A DNA stretch of 64,000 bases from Aeromonas hydrophila subsp. hydrophila ATCC 7966 (GCF_000014805.1 NC_008570.1:414501-478500), one strand, 5' to 3'. Counted from the first letter of the stretch, positions 9,860 through 20,261 are shown. Numbers and translations: made by a program. Notes: generated by a model not told the origin, from the letters alone.

Positions 9860-10344
9860 TGTTGCAACCCGCCAGCGGCAGGATCTGGATCTGGATCTCG
9901 ATCCTGCTGGCCCTTAGCCTGTCGATCCTGCCGCTTCCTTTCCAACTCGAACCCTTCCGGCCGGACTGGCTCGCCATGGTGCTCATCTACTGGGCGCTGG
10001 CGCTGCCACACCGGACCAACGTCGGCACCGCCTGGGTGGCGGGCCTGCTGCTGGATGTGCTGCTCGGCAGCACCCTCGGCGTGCGGGCCATGGCGATGGC
10101 CATCACCACCTATCTGGCGGCGTTCCAGTTCCAGAAGATCCGCAACTTCTCCCTTTGGCAACAGGCGCTGATCATTGGCTGCCTTTCGCTGGTGGGCAAG
10201 GTGACCATCTTCTGGGCCGAGCACCTGTTCAGCCGCGCCAGCCTCAATTTCGCCTACTTTTGGTCGACCCTGAGCACGATGCTAATATGGCCCTGGGTTT
10301 TCCTGGTCTTGCGCAAGGTGCGCCGGCGCTTCAATATCAAGTGA
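9859..10344 (+). CDS. mreD: Rod-shape determining protein MreD
   Basis: Integral membrane protein of 161 residues, with five to six hydrophobic segments starting at IWIWISILLALSLSILPL. This is the normal MreD size and topology. Together with MreB and MreC it directs lateral cell-wall synthesis. Its start overlaps the mreC stop, so the two are translationally coupled. Confidence 0.94.
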   Translation: MLQPASGRIWIWISILLALSLSILPLPFQLEPFRPDWLAMVLIYWALALPHRTNVGTAWVAGLLLDVLLGSTLGVRAMAMAITTYLAAFQFQKIRNFSLWQQALIIGCLSLVGKVTIFWAEHLFSRASLNFAYFWSTLSTMLIWPWVFLVLRKVRRRFNIK

Positions 10345-10395
10345 ATATGAGTAAAAACAACTCATTGTAACCGTATCCTGGCTCGCGAAGTGATT

Positions 10396-10983
10396 ATGAA
10401 CAAGCACAACGAACTGCAACTCTATCTCGCCTCGGGCTCGCCCCGCCGTCACGAACTGCTGACCCAGCTGGGCTACCGCTTCGAGGTACTCAAGCTGGAT
10501 GTGCCGGAACAGCGGGAAGAGGGCGAGAAGCCCCAGGACTATGTCTGCCGGCTGGCCCGCGACAAGGCAACGGCCGGCGTGGCCGCCGCGCCCACGGCGC
10601 TGCCGGTGCTGGGCGCCGACACCATAGTGGTGCTGGGTGACCGGGTGCTGGAGAAGCCGTCCGATCTGCTCGACGCCAAGGACATGCTGGAGGCGCTCTC
10701 CGGCAAAGTGCATCAGGTGATGACGGCGGTGGCGCTGGCCACCCCGGAGCGCTGCGACGTGCGGCTGGTCACCACCAACGTGGCGTTTCGCAAGCTGGAC
10801 GAGGCCGAGATCGAGGCTTACTGGCGTACCGGTGAGCCCTGCGACAAGGCCGGTGCCTATGCTATCCAGGGCATTGCCGGCAAGTTCGTCAGCCGTATCG
10901 AGGGGAGCTACAGCGCCGTGGTCGGCCTGCCCCTGCTGGAAACAGATCTGCTGATCAAGCATCATCTGGAACAGTCTCGGTAA
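10396..10983 (+). CDS. yhdE: Maf/YhdE nucleotide pyrophosphatase
   Basis: Maf family nucleoside triphosphate pyrophosphatase of 195 residues. It carries the N-terminal signature [12 protein letters not shown], the catalytic region [10 protein letters not shown], and later motifs [18 protein letters not shown] and [13 protein letters not shown]. YhdE-type members hydrolyse dTTP, UTP and modified pyrimidine nucleotides and are found directly after mreD. I use the ATG at 10396; a GTG at 10390 would add two residues. No strong ribosome-binding site is visible for either. Confidence 0.93.
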   Translation: MNKHNELQLYLASGSPRRHELLTQLGYRFEVLKLDVPEQREEGEKPQDYVCRLARDKATAGVAAAPTALPVLGADTIVVLGDRVLEKPSDLLDAKDMLEALSGKVHQVMTAVALATPERCDVRLVTTNVAFRKLDEAEIEAYWRTGEPCDKAGAYAIQGIAGKFVSRIEGSYSAVVGLPLLETDLLIKHHLEQSR

Positions 10984-10993
10984 TCCAACCGCT

Positions 10994-11038
10994 GCCTTGT
11001 TGCGCTGTGCCGGTTCCGCGAACCGCTCGCAGCAAGGC
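10994..11038. repeat. Nested hairpin in the maf-rng spacer
   Basis: An outer arm pair, GCCTTGTTGCG (10994-11004) with CGCAGCAAGGC (11028-11038), is complementary apart from one wobble position. Inside it is a second perfect hairpin CGGTTC-CGC-GAACCG (11011-11025). There is no following T run, so it is not an ordinary terminator. It lies in the 186-base non-coding stretch before rng and could be an mRNA leader structure. Confidence 0.55.
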
Positions 11039-11169
11039 GATCAGAATTTGAAGCCATCACAGGCAAGGCATAGGTCGGTGACATGCACCGGCTGTTTCTT
11101 ACTGCGTTACTCACCGGGCACGTGCCGGTTTGGCTGCCAGAATTTAAAACTAGAAAGGCAAGGTAACTT

Positions 11170-12639
11170 ATGTCGGTAGAACTGCTGGTAAACGTCACCC
11201 CCTCCGAAACCCGGGTTGCCCTGGTCGAGAACGGTCTGCTGCAGGAAGTGCACGTGGAGCGTCAGGCCAAGCGCGGCATCGTGGGCAACATCTACAAAGG
11301 CAAGATCAGCCGGGTGCTGCCCGGCATGCAGGCGGCTTTCGTCGATATCGGCATGGACAAGGCGGCCTTCCTGCACGCCTCCGACATAGTGCCGCACACC
11401 GAGTGCGTGGCGGTGAAGGAGAAAGAGCAGTTCCAGGCTGGCAACATCGCCGAGCTGGTGCGCCAGGGGCAGGACATCATGGTGCAGGTGGTGAAAGATC
11501 CGCTGGGCACCAAGGGCGCCCGCCTTACCACCGATATCACCCTGCCGTCCCGCTATCTGGTGTTCATGCCGGGCAGTGCCCACGTCGGCGTCTCCCAGCG
11601 CATCGAGTCCGAGGCGGAGCGCGAGCGCCTCAAGCGCACCGTGGCCGGCTATGTGGACGAGCTGGGTGGCTACATCATCCGCACCGCTGCCGAAGGGGTG
11701 GGTGAGCAGGAGCTGGAGCAGGATGCCGCTTTCTTGAAGCGCCTGTGGCGCAAGATCCTGGAGCGCAAGCAGAAGTACCCCCCCTGCAAGATCCTCTACG
11801 AGGATCCCAGCCTGGCCTTTCGGGTGGTACGCGACTTCGTCGGGGCTGAGCTCGACAAGATCCGGGTCGACTCGCGCCAGAGCTTCGATCAGCTCAAGCG
11901 CTTCACCGAGGAGTACGTGCCTGAGCTGGCCAACAAGCTGGAGTACTACTCCGGCGAGTCGCCGATCTTCGATCTCTACGACGTGGAGAACGAGATCCAG
12001 CGCGCGCTGGAGCGCAAGGTAGAGCTCAAATCCGGCGGCTACCTCATCATCGACCAGACCGAAGCCATGACCACGGTGGACATCAACACCGGGGCCTTCG
12101 TCGGCCATCGTAACCTGGAAGAGACCATCTTCAACACCAACGTCGAGGCGACGGCGGCCATCGCCCGCCACCTGCGCCTGCGCAACCTCGGCGGCATCAT
12201 CATCATCGACTTCATCGACATGCAGTCGGAGGATCACCGCCGGCGGGTGCTGCACAGCCTGGAGCAGGCGCTGTCGAAGGACCGCGCCAAGACCAACGTC
12301 AACGGCTTCTCCCAGCTCGGCCTGGTGGAGATGACCCGCAAGCGCACCCGCGAGAGCCTGGAGCACGTGCTCTGCTCCGAGTGCCCCGAGTGCAAGGGGC
12401 GCGGTCGAGTCAAGACGGTGGAGTCGGTCTGCTTCGAGATCCTGCGGGAGATCATCCGGGTCAACCGGGCTTACGACGCGGATCAGTTCACCGTCTACGC
12501 CGCACCGGCGGTGGCCGACTACCTGCGGGGCGAGGAGTCTCACAGTCTGGCCGAACTGGAAGTGTTCATCGGCAAGCAGGTCAGGGTGGTGAGCGAGCCC
12601 CTCTGCGGGCAGGAGCAGTTCGACGTGGTGATGATGTAA
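11170..12639 (+). CDS. rng: Ribonuclease G
   Basis: RNase E/G family endoribonuclease of 489 residues that matures the 5' end of 16S rRNA and degrades some mRNAs. An S1 RNA-binding domain occupies roughly residues 35-125 (GIVGNIYKGKISRVLPGMQA). The DNase I-like domain has the catalytic aspartates in MTTVDINTGAF and IIIIDFIDM, and the zinc-link cysteines in CSECPECKG. The length and the C-terminal end (EQFDVVMM) match E. coli RNase G. It lacks the RNase E degradosome scaffold. AAGG upstream of the ATG is the likely ribosome-binding site. Confidence 0.97.
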   Translation: MSVELLVNVTPSETRVALVENGLLQEVHVERQAKRGIVGNIYKGKISRVLPGMQAAFVDIGMDKAAFLHASDIVPHTECVAVKEKEQFQAGNIAELVRQGQDIMVQVVKDPLGTKGARLTTDITLPSRYLVFMPGSAHVGVSQRIESEAERERLKRTVAGYVDELGGYIIRTAAEGVGEQELEQDAAFLKRLWRKILERKQKYPPCKILYEDPSLAFRVVRDFVGAELDKIRVDSRQSFDQLKRFTEEYVPELANKLEYYSGESPIFDLYDVENEIQRALERKVELKSGGYLIIDQTEAMTTVDINTGAFVGHRNLEETIFNTNVEATAAIARHLRLRNLGGIIIIDFIDMQSEDHRRRVLHSLEQALSKDRAKTNVNGFSQLGLVEMTRKRTRESLEHVLCSECPECKGRGRVKTVESVCFEILREIIRVNRAYDADQFTVYAAPAVADYLRGEESHSLAELEVFIGKQVRVVSEPLCGQEQFDVVMM

Positions 12640-15600
12640 TTGGTCTATCGCTGGCTGAGTCGGGGCTGGTTGGCCCTCGGGGTCTTCTTCGTGCTGCTGG
12701 CCATCCTGGTCAGCCTGGTGCGCTTTGGCGGCCCCTTGCTCAATCAGCACCGGCAGGCGCTGCTCAATACCCTGCTGGCCGACAGCAAGCTGGAGGCCAG
12801 CGTCGATCGCATCGGGCTGGACTGGACTCAGCTCGGCCCGGCCCTCGAACTGCAGCAACTGGTGATCGCGCCGAATTCGGGTCGCTTCGCCCTGCGTCTT
12901 GGCAAGGTGTGGGCCCACCTCGACTTCTGGCGCTCCCTCAACGAACTCAAGCCGGTGTTTGGCCAGTTGATCCTGAGCGATGGCGACATCGCGCTGGATC
13001 TAGGCCAGCCCGCGGAGCCGGAAACCGGCAACGGCAGCGACCAGCAGCAGGCCCTGCTGCGCTTTCTGCTGACTCAGCTCTCCACCTTCGATATTCACGA
13101 CACCCGTCTCAGCCTCACCACGGCGCTGGGGGAGGTGCGCGCCCTCGACATCGCCCAGCTGCGCTGGCAGAACCGCGGCAAACGCCATCAGGGGGTCGGT
13201 AAGGCCTATCTCATCAACGGGGTGGGCGAGAGTACCCTCGACCTCATCGTCGACGTGGATGCCCCCCAGGTGCGGCTCGATCGACTCAAGGGCCAGCTCT
13301 ATCTGGGGGCCCGCCAGCTCGACATCAGCCCCATGCTGGCCCGCACCCACTCAGGGGAGCCCAAGGTGAGCGGCCAGCTCGACTTTCAGCTCTGGAGCGA
13401 GTTCAAGGCCGGCCAGCTGGGGGATTCGCTGCTGGCGTTTGGCGACAACTATCTGATCTGGCAGGATGAAAAACAGGGTGACCTGCACCGGCTCGGGCTG
13501 CAGGGGGGCAAGATCCAGCTGCGCCGGGACGGCAAGGAGTGGCAGTTTGCCAGCCACGACGTCACCTTCAAGCTCGACGGCAAGCCCTGGCTGCACAGCC
13601 GGCTGCAGCTCGAGCGGGTCGGCGATCGCATCCAGGGTTATGTGCCGGCCATCGATCTGGACCAGATCGCCAACCTGAGCCAGCTGGTGTCGGGGATCTA
13701 TCCCGAGCTGACCGAGACCCTCAAGCGCACCCGCCCGACCGGCAAGATCCAGGATCTGATCCTGCAGGCGGATGCCGGCTGGCAGGGGCTCTCCGTCAGC
13801 GGCCAGCTGTCCCACATCCGGGTCAACGCCTGGCACGATGTGCCCGGCGTGCGCGACCTCAACGGCGAGTTCTGGCTCACCCCGACCGGCGGCAGCGCCC
13901 GGCTGCAACTGGCAAACGATGCCATAGATCCGGCCCGCCACTTCAAGGAGCCGATCCCCATCGATCGTTTCTCGGCGCGGCTCGACTGGTGGCAGGTGCC
14001 GCAGGGCTGGGTGCTCTATGGCCAGGATCTGGTGCTGGACAACCCGGACTTGAGCCTAGCCAGCCGTTTTCGGCTCGATCTGTTCGAGCACCCCTTCCTC
14101 GCCCTGACCGGTCGCATCGACGTCAAGAATGCGGCCAACGCCGATCGTTACTATCCGCTGCAGGTGATGGACAAGAGCCTGGTGGATTACCTGAGCGGGG
14201 CCATCAAGGGGGGCAAGGCCAAGGGGGCTGACCTGCTCTGGTATGGCGAGTTCCGTGACTTCCCCTACCGCAAGGGCGAGGGCATCTTCCAGGTGGCGGT
14301 GCCGCTGCAGCAGGCCTCCTACGAATTCTTCCCCGGTTGGCAACCGCTTACCGACCTGCAGATCGATCTGTTGTTCCAGAACGCCAGCCTCGACATGAAC
14401 AGCCGCGCCACCCAGCTCGGCAAGGCCAGCTCCGACTCGGTGCACGCCTGGATCCCGGACCTCTATCCGGGTGCTCACCTCTACGTGGACGCCAAGGTTG
14501 AGGGCGAGGGCAAGGCCATCAGCGACTACTTGCAGGACTCGCCGCTCGGCGGCTCGGTCGGTCAGGCGCTGCGGGAGGTGGAGATCCGCGGCCCCATGAA
14601 GGGCTCGGTGAAGCTGGATATTCCGCTGGATGGCGAGAGCGAGGTCAAGGCCAGCGGCGACGCCCTGTTCAGCAACAACAAGGTGCGGGTGACCAGCCTG
14701 GATCTGCCGCTGGAGCAGGTGCAGGGGCGGCTCGAGTATGACAACGAGCAGACCCGCTTCAGCAACCTCAAGGCGAGCCTGTGGAACCAGCCGCTCACCC
14801 TCGACTATCAGGGGCGCCAGCAGCCCAATCGCTATCAGGTCGATCTCAAGTTCAAGGGGCAGTGGGACAGCCGCCGCCAGCGTCAGGACATCCCGGCGCT
14901 GGACATCCTCAAGGGGCGCGGCAACTGGGCCGGCAGCCTGGGGCTGACCCTGCCGGGCGATCAGCCGTTCAGCTTCCAGCTGGCGCTCGACTCCAACCTG
15001 CAGGGCATGGGGCTGGATCTGCCCGCGCCGCTCGCCAAGGCGGCCGGCAGCCGGCTGCCGCTCAAGGTGACCGCGCGTGGTCGCGATGGCAGTGCTGACA
15101 TCCGCGCCGTGCTCGGGGCCGACGTGGATATGCAGAGCCGGCTGGTGTACGGCGACGGTGTGCCCTACCTCAGCCGGGTGCGGGTGGACGTGGGGCAGCC
15201 CGGCGCCCGGGTGCTGCGCGACCGGCCCATGCTGCTCGCCATCAACCAGCAGCAGGCCGATGTGGCTGGCTGGCTGGCCCGTCTCAAGCAGTGGCTGCCG
15301 GCCAGCACGGCGCCGAGCGGCAATGCGGTGGTGGGCCCCTCCTTCTTGCCGCAGGAGTGGTGGGTGGACGGCCGTCTGGCCCGCGCCGACATCGGCAGCG
15401 CCAACCTCAAGGCGGTGCACTTCACCGTGGGGCCGGTCAATCAGGCCACCGAGGTGATGATCGACAGCCCGGACGTGATGGGGGTGGTGCGCCTGCCGGT
15501 ATCCGAGCGTCAGCCCATCGACGCCAAATTTGCCCGCATCCACTGGTCCGGCAAGAGTTCGGATCTGAGCCCGGACCCCGATGCCAGACAGGACAGAGCC

Positions 15601-16539
15601 ATCATGGATGCCATCCCCTGGCTCACCTTCAGCTGCGTGGACTGCCGCTTCGGCGAGTTGCCGCTGGGGGAGGTGAAGGGGGAGCTGATCCCGGGGGCCG
15701 ACAAGCTGAGCCTCAAGGGGCTGGAGATGCGGCTGGCGGGCAGCCAGCTGAACGGCAGCGCCGAGTGGCTGGCCGGGGCGGATGGCATGCAGACCCGCGC
15801 CCGCGCCCACATCAGCAGCAACAACAGCGAGCTGCTGCTCAAGCGGCTCGGCTACACCTCGCCCATCGGCGATGCGCCCGGCAAGATGGCGCTGGATCTG
15901 AGCTGGCGCGACGTACCCTATCGGCCCAACGTGCCGACCCTGAGCGGCACTGCAGACTACCAGCTGGAAGGTGGCACCCTGCGCGAGGTCAACGACAAGG
16001 GGGCGCGACTGCTCTCCCTGCTCAGCCTGGATTCATTGCTGCGCAAGCTGCGCCTCGATTTTCGCGACGTGTTCGACAAGGGCTTCTACTTCGAGTCCAT
16101 GTCGGCCTCCGCCAAGATCAAGCAGGGGGTGGTGGACAACCGCGACTTCTACATGAAGGGGGCGGCCGGCAACCTGCGCGGCGAGGGTATCGCCGATCTG
16201 GTGCGCTGGCGGCTCGACTACGAGTTGAGCTTCTCCCCCAACCTGGGCGGCACCCTGCCGGTGGTGGCGGCCTTCTCGCTGACCCCGATCACCGGGCTCT
16301 ATGTGCTGGCGCTCTCCAAACTGCTGGAGCCGGTGGTGGACGTGGTCACCCGCATCGATTTCCGGGTCTCCGGCCCGCTCGACGATCCCAAGCTGATCGA
16401 GGCGGGACGGGATCGGGCCCGCATCAAGCTCAACCAGCAGCAGAAGGAGGCGGTTGACGCGGTGGCCCCCAACCTGCCAACGCAGGAGGTGACCCCTTTC
16501 CTGCTGACCCCCAAGCACGCGGGGCCCGCCCAGCGCTGA
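12640..16539 (+). CDS. yhdP: AsmA-family envelope protein YhdP
   Basis: Very large protein (1299 residues) with one N-terminal membrane anchor (WLALGVFFVLLAILVSLVRF) and a long periplasmic beta-rich body with a C-terminal AsmA-like domain. YhdP-type proteins bridge inner and outer membrane and help move phospholipid to the outer membrane. The start is a TTG directly after the rng stop codon with no clear Shine-Dalgarno, so translation probably depends on coupling to rng. Length is close to E. coli YhdP (1266). Ends in a basic, flexible tail. Confidence 0.93.
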   Translation: MVYRWLSRGWLALGVFFVLLAILVSLVRFGGPLLNQHRQALLNTLLADSKLEASVDRIGLDWTQLGPALELQQLVIAPNSGRFALRLGKVWAHLDFWRSLNELKPVFGQLILSDGDIALDLGQPAEPETGNGSDQQQALLRFLLTQLSTFDIHDTRLSLTTALGEVRALDIAQLRWQNRGKRHQGVGKAYLINGVGESTLDLIVDVDAPQVRLDRLKGQLYLGARQLDISPMLARTHSGEPKVSGQLDFQLWSEFKAGQLGDSLLAFGDNYLIWQDEKQGDLHRLGLQGGKIQLRRDGKEWQFASHDVTFKLDGKPWLHSRLQLERVGDRIQGYVPAIDLDQIANLSQLVSGIYPELTETLKRTRPTGKIQDLILQADAGWQGLSVSGQLSHIRVNAWHDVPGVRDLNGEFWLTPTGGSARLQLANDAIDPARHFKEPIPIDRFSARLDWWQVPQGWVLYGQDLVLDNPDLSLASRFRLDLFEHPFLALTGRIDVKNAANADRYYPLQVMDKSLVDYLSGAIKGGKAKGADLLWYGEFRDFPYRKGEGIFQVAVPLQQASYEFFPGWQPLTDLQIDLLFQNASLDMNSRATQLGKASSDSVHAWIPDLYPGAHLYVDAKVEGEGKAISDYLQDSPLGGSVGQALREVEIRGPMKGSVKLDIPLDGESEVKASGDALFSNNKVRVTSLDLPLEQVQGRLEYDNEQTRFSNLKASLWNQPLTLDYQGRQQPNRYQVDLKFKGQWDSRRQRQDIPALDILKGRGNWAGSLGLTLPGDQPFSFQLALDSNLQGMGLDLPAPLAKAAGSRLPLKVTARGRDGSADIRAVLGADVDMQSRLVYGDGVPYLSRVRVDVGQPGARVLRDRPMLLAINQQQADVAGWLARLKQWLPASTAPSGNAVVGPSFLPQEWWVDGRLARADIGSANLKAVHFTVGPVNQATEVMIDSPDVMGVVRLPVSERQPIDAKFARIHWSGKSSDLSPDPDARQDRAIMDAIPWLTFSCVDCRFGELPLGEVKGELIPGADKLSLKGLEMRLAGSQLNGSAEWLAGADGMQTRARAHISSNNSELLLKRLGYTSPIGDAPGKMALDLSWRDVPYRPNVPTLSGTADYQLEGGTLREVNDKGARLLSLLSLDSLLRKLRLDFRDVFDKGFYFESMSASAKIKQGVVDNRDFYMKGAAGNLRGEGIADLVRWRLDYELSFSPNLGGTLPVVAAFSLTPITGLYVLALSKLLEPVVDVVTRIDFRVSGPLDDPKLIEAGRDRARIKLNQQQKEAVDAVAPNLPTQEVTPFLLTPKHAGPAQR

Positions 16540-16573
16540 ACGAGCGGCCCGGCACCATCACAAGGAGTGAGCC

Positions 16574-16894
16574 ATGATCCGACATATCCTGCTGATCGCC
16601 TTCAAGCCGGGCACCCAGCCCGCACAGATAGACGCGGTGCGCGCCGCCTTTCTCGCCATCCCCCATCAGGTCAGCGGCGTGCTGGCGGTGGAGTGGGGGC
16701 GGGATGACAGCCCGGAGGGGCGGGCCGAGGGCTTCACCCACAGCGTGCTGATGACCTTTGCCGACGAGGCGGCCCGCCAGCGCTATCTGCCCCACCCGGA
16801 TCACGATGCCCTCAAGGCCATCTTCCGCCCGGTGCTGGAACGTATCATAGTGCTGGATTACACCCTGCAGGCCGGCGATGCGGTCAGCATCTGA
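16574..16894 (+). CDS. Dabb (A/B barrel) family protein
   Basis: Small protein of 106 residues beginning MIRHILLIAFKPGT, a typical start of the dimeric ferredoxin-like stress-responsive A/B barrel family. The central VEWGRDDSPEGRAEGFTHS and the C-terminal YLPHPDHDALKAIFRP also fit that family. Cellular role unknown. AAGGAG precedes the ATG by about 7 bases. It sits between yhdP and the nitrilase gene in the same direction and is probably co-transcribed with them. Confidence 0.8.
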   Translation: MIRHILLIAFKPGTQPAQIDAVRAAFLAIPHQVSGVLAVEWGRDDSPEGRAEGFTHSVLMTFADEAARQRYLPHPDHDALKAIFRPVLERIIVLDYTLQAGDAVSI

Positions 16895-16922
16895 CGGTGG
16901 CAACAACGACAAGGAGCGCCTC

Positions 16923-17729
16923 ATGTGGTTAGCCGCAATACAGCTGGTATCGGGCCGTCGCTGGCAGGATAACCGGGAGCAGATCGCCGCCGAGCTGGCC
17001 CTGTTGCCGAGTGAGCGGCCACTGCTGGTGCTGCTGCCGGAGAATTTCGCCCTGTTTGGCGAGCGGCAGGGCTATCTGGACGGGGCCGAGGCAATCGGTG
17101 CAGGGCCGATCCAGGCCCAGCTGGCCGAATGGGCCCGTGATTACGGCATCTGGCTGGTGGCGGGGGCCATGCCGACCACCATCGCCGGTTCCGACCATAT
17201 CCACACCAGTACCCTGGTGTTCGATCCCAGCGGTGAGCGCAAGGGCCACTACCACAAGATCCACCTGTTCGATGTGGACGTGGCGGACAATCACGGCCGT
17301 TACCGGGAGTCGGAAACCTTCAGCCCCGGTGAGGAGCCTGTGCTGGTGGACTCCCCGTTTGGTCCCCTCGGCCTCTCGATCTGTTATGATCTGCGCTTTC
17401 CCGAGCTGTACCGCCGGCTGGCCCGCGCCGGTGCCCGCGTGCTGCTGGTGCCTGCCGCCTTCACCGCCGTGACTGGCGAGGCGCACTGGGAGCCGCTGCT
17501 GCGGGCCCGCGCCATCGAGAACCAGTGTTACCTGGTGGCCGCCAATCAGGGCGGCACCCACGAGACGGGGCGCCAGACCTGGGGTCACAGCATGGTGATC
17601 GACCCCTGGGGTCGGGTGCTGGCCAGCCTGGACAGCGGGCGCGGCACCGTGCTGGCACCGCTGGACCCCGGTCTTGTCGACGAACTGCAACGCACCATGC
17701 CGGTGCTGGGCCATGCCCGTCTGCTATGA
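16923..17729 (+). CDS. Nitrilase-superfamily amidohydrolase (Nit/YbeM-like)
   Basis: Carbon-nitrogen hydrolase of 268 residues with the catalytic triad Glu40 (LLPENF), Lys112 (HYHKIHLFD) and Cys154 (SICYDLRFPELYR). The HKIHLFD and CYDLRFPE motifs point to the Nit1/deaminated-glutathione amidase branch, a metabolite-repair enzyme that hydrolyses dGSH made by transaminases. The start at ATG 16923 is fixed by AAGGAG 7-12 bases upstream; the open frame extends 15 codons further without a ribosome site. The gene is conserved between yhdP and tldD in related genomes. Confidence 0.9.
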   Translation: MWLAAIQLVSGRRWQDNREQIAAELALLPSERPLLVLLPENFALFGERQGYLDGAEAIGAGPIQAQLAEWARDYGIWLVAGAMPTTIAGSDHIHTSTLVFDPSGERKGHYHKIHLFDVDVADNHGRYRESETFSPGEEPVLVDSPFGPLGLSICYDLRFPELYRRLARAGARVLLVPAAFTAVTGEAHWEPLLRARAIENQCYLVAANQGGTHETGRQTWGHSMVIDPWGRVLASLDSGRGTVLAPLDPGLVDELQRTMPVLGHARLL

Positions 17730-17879
17730 ACATGTGCAGGTTCGATTCGCCCTGTGGTGGGGGAGTCGGACGCTTGCAAGCCCGATGGTGGATTGGACGT
17801 CCGCTGACGTTTCGCCAAGCGAACCCACGGTCTGGGATTTAACCGTTACGACATCTCGCATCGAGAGTGGAGAGAAAGA

Positions 17880-19328
17880 TTGAGTCTATTGAGCCAGGTT
17901 AGTGCCTCCCTGTTGGCCCCCCACGACCTCGACGAAGGGCGGCTGCAGCAGCTGCTCGGCAGCCTGATGAGCCATCAGGTGGAGTTCGGCGACCTCTATT
18001 TCCAGCGCAGCTGGCACGAGTCCTGGATGCTGGAGGACGGTATCGTCAAGGATGGCAGTTACAACATCGATCAGGGGGTCGGGGTGCGCGCCGTCAGCGG
18101 CGAGAAGACCGGCTTCGCCTACTCGGACGAACTGAGCCTGCTGGCACTGCAACAGTCGGTGACCGCCGCCCGTGGCATCGCAGCTGCCGGTGCGCAGGGC
18201 AAGGTGAAGGCGTGGGCTCGCACCGAAGCAAACCTGCTCTACCCGGCGCTGGATCCGCTGCAGACCCTCGACAAGCAGCAGAAGATCGCCCTGCTGGAGC
18301 AGATGGACAAGTTTGCCAGAAGTCTGGATCCCGCCATCAATCAGGTAATGGCCTCCATCAGCGGCGTCTATGAAGAGGTACTGGTGGCCGCCACCGATGG
18401 CACCCTGGCCGCCGACGTGCGCCCGCTGGTGCGCCTCTCGGTGACCGTCATCGCCGAAAAGGGCGATCGTCGCGAACGCGGCAGTGCCGGTGGTGGTGGC
18501 CGCTTCGGATACGACTATTTCCTTGAGTTGGACGGACTGGAGAGCCGGGCGTTTGGCTATGTGCGCGAGGCGGTGCGCCAGGCGCTGGTCAACCTTGACG
18601 CCATCGACGCACCGGCCGGCACCATGCCGGTGGTGCTTGGTGCCGGCTGGCCCGGCGTGCTGCTGCACGAGGCGGTGGGCCACGGTCTGGAGGGGGATTT
18701 CAACCGCAAGGGGTCGTCTGCCTTTGCCGGTCGCATCGGCGAGCAGGTGGCTTCCAAACACTGCACCATCGTCGATGACGGCACCCTGCCGGGTCGGCGC
18801 GGCTCCGTCTCCATCGACGATGAGGGGACGCCGGGCGGTTACAACGTGCTGATCGAGAACGGCATCCTCAAGGGTTACCTGCAGGACAAGCAGAACGCCC
18901 GCCTGATGGGCGTGCCGCTCACCGGCAACGGCCGCCGCGAATCCTACGCCGCCCTACCGATGCCGCGCATGACCAACACCTACATGCTGGCGGGTCAGTA
19001 TGATCCGGCCGAGATCATCGCCTCGGTGAAGAAGGGGATCTACGCCCCCAACTTCGGCGGTGGTCAGGTGGATATCACCTCCGGCAAGTTCGTCTTCTCC
19101 GCCTCCGAGGCCTACCTCATCGAGGATGGCAAGATCACCGCGCCCATCAAGGGGGCGACCCTGATCGGCAACGGCCCCGAGGCGATGAGCCAGGTTTCCA
19201 TGGTGGGCAAGGATCTCGCGCTGGATCGCGGGGTCGGGGTCTGTGGCAAGGAGGGGCAGAGCGTGCCGGTCGGTGTCGGCCAACCCACCCTCAAGCTGGA
19301 TCAGCTCACCGTGGGCGGCACCCAGTAA
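17880..19328 (+). CDS. tldD: Metalloprotease TldD
   Basis: TldD/PmbA family protein of 482 residues, the normal length. It contains the zinc motif HEAVGH (within [14 protein letters not shown]) and the C-terminal domain GGTQ end. TldD pairs with TldE to degrade unfolded peptides and to process microcin B17 and CcdA. The start is a TTG preceded by GGAGAG; no ATG is available near the N terminus that keeps conserved residues. About 150 bases of non-coding DNA before it could hold its own promoter. Confidence 0.96.
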   Translation: MSLLSQVSASLLAPHDLDEGRLQQLLGSLMSHQVEFGDLYFQRSWHESWMLEDGIVKDGSYNIDQGVGVRAVSGEKTGFAYSDELSLLALQQSVTAARGIAAAGAQGKVKAWARTEANLLYPALDPLQTLDKQQKIALLEQMDKFARSLDPAINQVMASISGVYEEVLVAATDGTLAADVRPLVRLSVTVIAEKGDRRERGSAGGGGRFGYDYFLELDGLESRAFGYVREAVRQALVNLDAIDAPAGTMPVVLGAGWPGVLLHEAVGHGLEGDFNRKGSSAFAGRIGEQVASKHCTIVDDGTLPGRRGSVSIDDEGTPGGYNVLIENGILKGYLQDKQNARLMGVPLTGNGRRESYAALPMPRMTNTYMLAGQYDPAEIIASVKKGIYAPNFGGGQVDITSGKFVFSASEAYLIEDGKITAPIKGATLIGNGPEAMSQVSMVGKDLALDRGVGVCGKEGQSVPVGVGQPTLKLDQLTVGGTQ

Positions 19329-19360
19329 GGGCGCCGCAGAACAAGCAGCAGAGAGAACCC

Positions 19361-20221
19361 ATGCTTACCCTGTCGAAAATTTCCAATATCCGCAGTCAGC
19401 TCTCCCCCAGCGAGCTCAAGATCGCCGATTACATCCTGGCTTGCCCGGAGCAGGTGACCCACTTCTCCTCCCAGGAGCTGGCCCAGCAGGCTGACGTCAG
19501 CCAGTCGAGCATAGTGAAGTTCACCCAGAAGATCGGGTTCAAGGGCTTCACCGCCTTCAAGCTGGCGGTCAGCGAGGATCTGGGGCGCAAGCACGCCATC
19601 AAGACCGACAACGTAGGGGATCTCTACAACGGCATCGGCCGCGACGACGATCTGGAGACCATGGCCAAGAAGCTGGCCCAGGAGAAGATCAACTCCATCG
19701 TGGAGACCACCCAGGCCCTCGACAACGCCACTTTGGCGCGGGTGCTCGACGTCATCAACCAGGCTGGCCGGGTCCAGCTGGTGGGGATCGGTGGCTCGGC
19801 GCTGACCGCCAAGGATCTCTGGTACAAGCTGCTCAAGATCGGGGTCACCACCCTGTTCGCCCAGGACAGCCACGTGCAGATCTCCATCGCCCAGACCCTG
19901 GGACCGGGGGACGTGCAGCTGGTGGTCTCCTATTCCGGCGCCAGCCGGGATGTGCTGGCGGCGGCGGAGCTGGCCAAGCGCAACGGCGCCACCCTGATCG
20001 CGGTCACCTCGTTTCGCAACACCCCTCTGCGGCAGATGGCCGACATGGTGCTGGACACGGTGGCCGACGAGAACGAGCTGCGCATCTCCTCCATCTCGTC
20101 GCGCACTGCCCAGAACACCATCACCGACATCCTGTTCCTCGGCCTGGTGCAGCGCCGTGACGAGGCCTGGGCGCTGATCGACGGCACCCGTGGTGCCATC
20201 GACCGGCTCAACAAGGAGTGA
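19361..20221 (+). CDS. murR: RpiR-type regulator, MurR
   Basis: RpiR family repressor of 286 residues. An N-terminal helix-turn-helix covers residues 1-77 (QADVSQSSIVKFTQKIGFKGF), followed by a SIS sugar-phosphate isomerase-like domain (VGIGGSALTAKDLWYKL and SYSGASRDVLAAAELAKRNG). The sequence follows E. coli MurR through both domains, and murQ and murP lie nearby on the opposite strand. MurNAc-6-phosphate would be the inducer. It starts 32 bases after tldD and ends at a strong bidirectional terminator. Confidence 0.85.
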   Translation: MLTLSKISNIRSQLSPSELKIADYILACPEQVTHFSSQELAQQADVSQSSIVKFTQKIGFKGFTAFKLAVSEDLGRKHAIKTDNVGDLYNGIGRDDDLETMAKKLAQEKINSIVETTQALDNATLARVLDVINQAGRVQLVGIGGSALTAKDLWYKLLKIGVTTLFAQDSHVQISIAQTLGPGDVQLVVSYSGASRDVLAAAELAKRNGATLIAVTSFRNTPLRQMADMVLDTVADENELRISSISSRTAQNTITDILFLGLVQRRDEAWALIDGTRGAIDRLNKE

Positions 20222-20261
20222 GGCGGGCCCGGCTGCAACAGACGCCGAGACCTGCCGATAG

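Noticed and set aside
11107..12918. 603-codon minus-strand open frame opposite rng
   Set aside because: Shadow of RNase G; no family resemblance.
14056..15810. 584-codon minus-strand open frame opposite yhdP
   Set aside because: Antisense of a clear AsmA-family gene, low-information composition.
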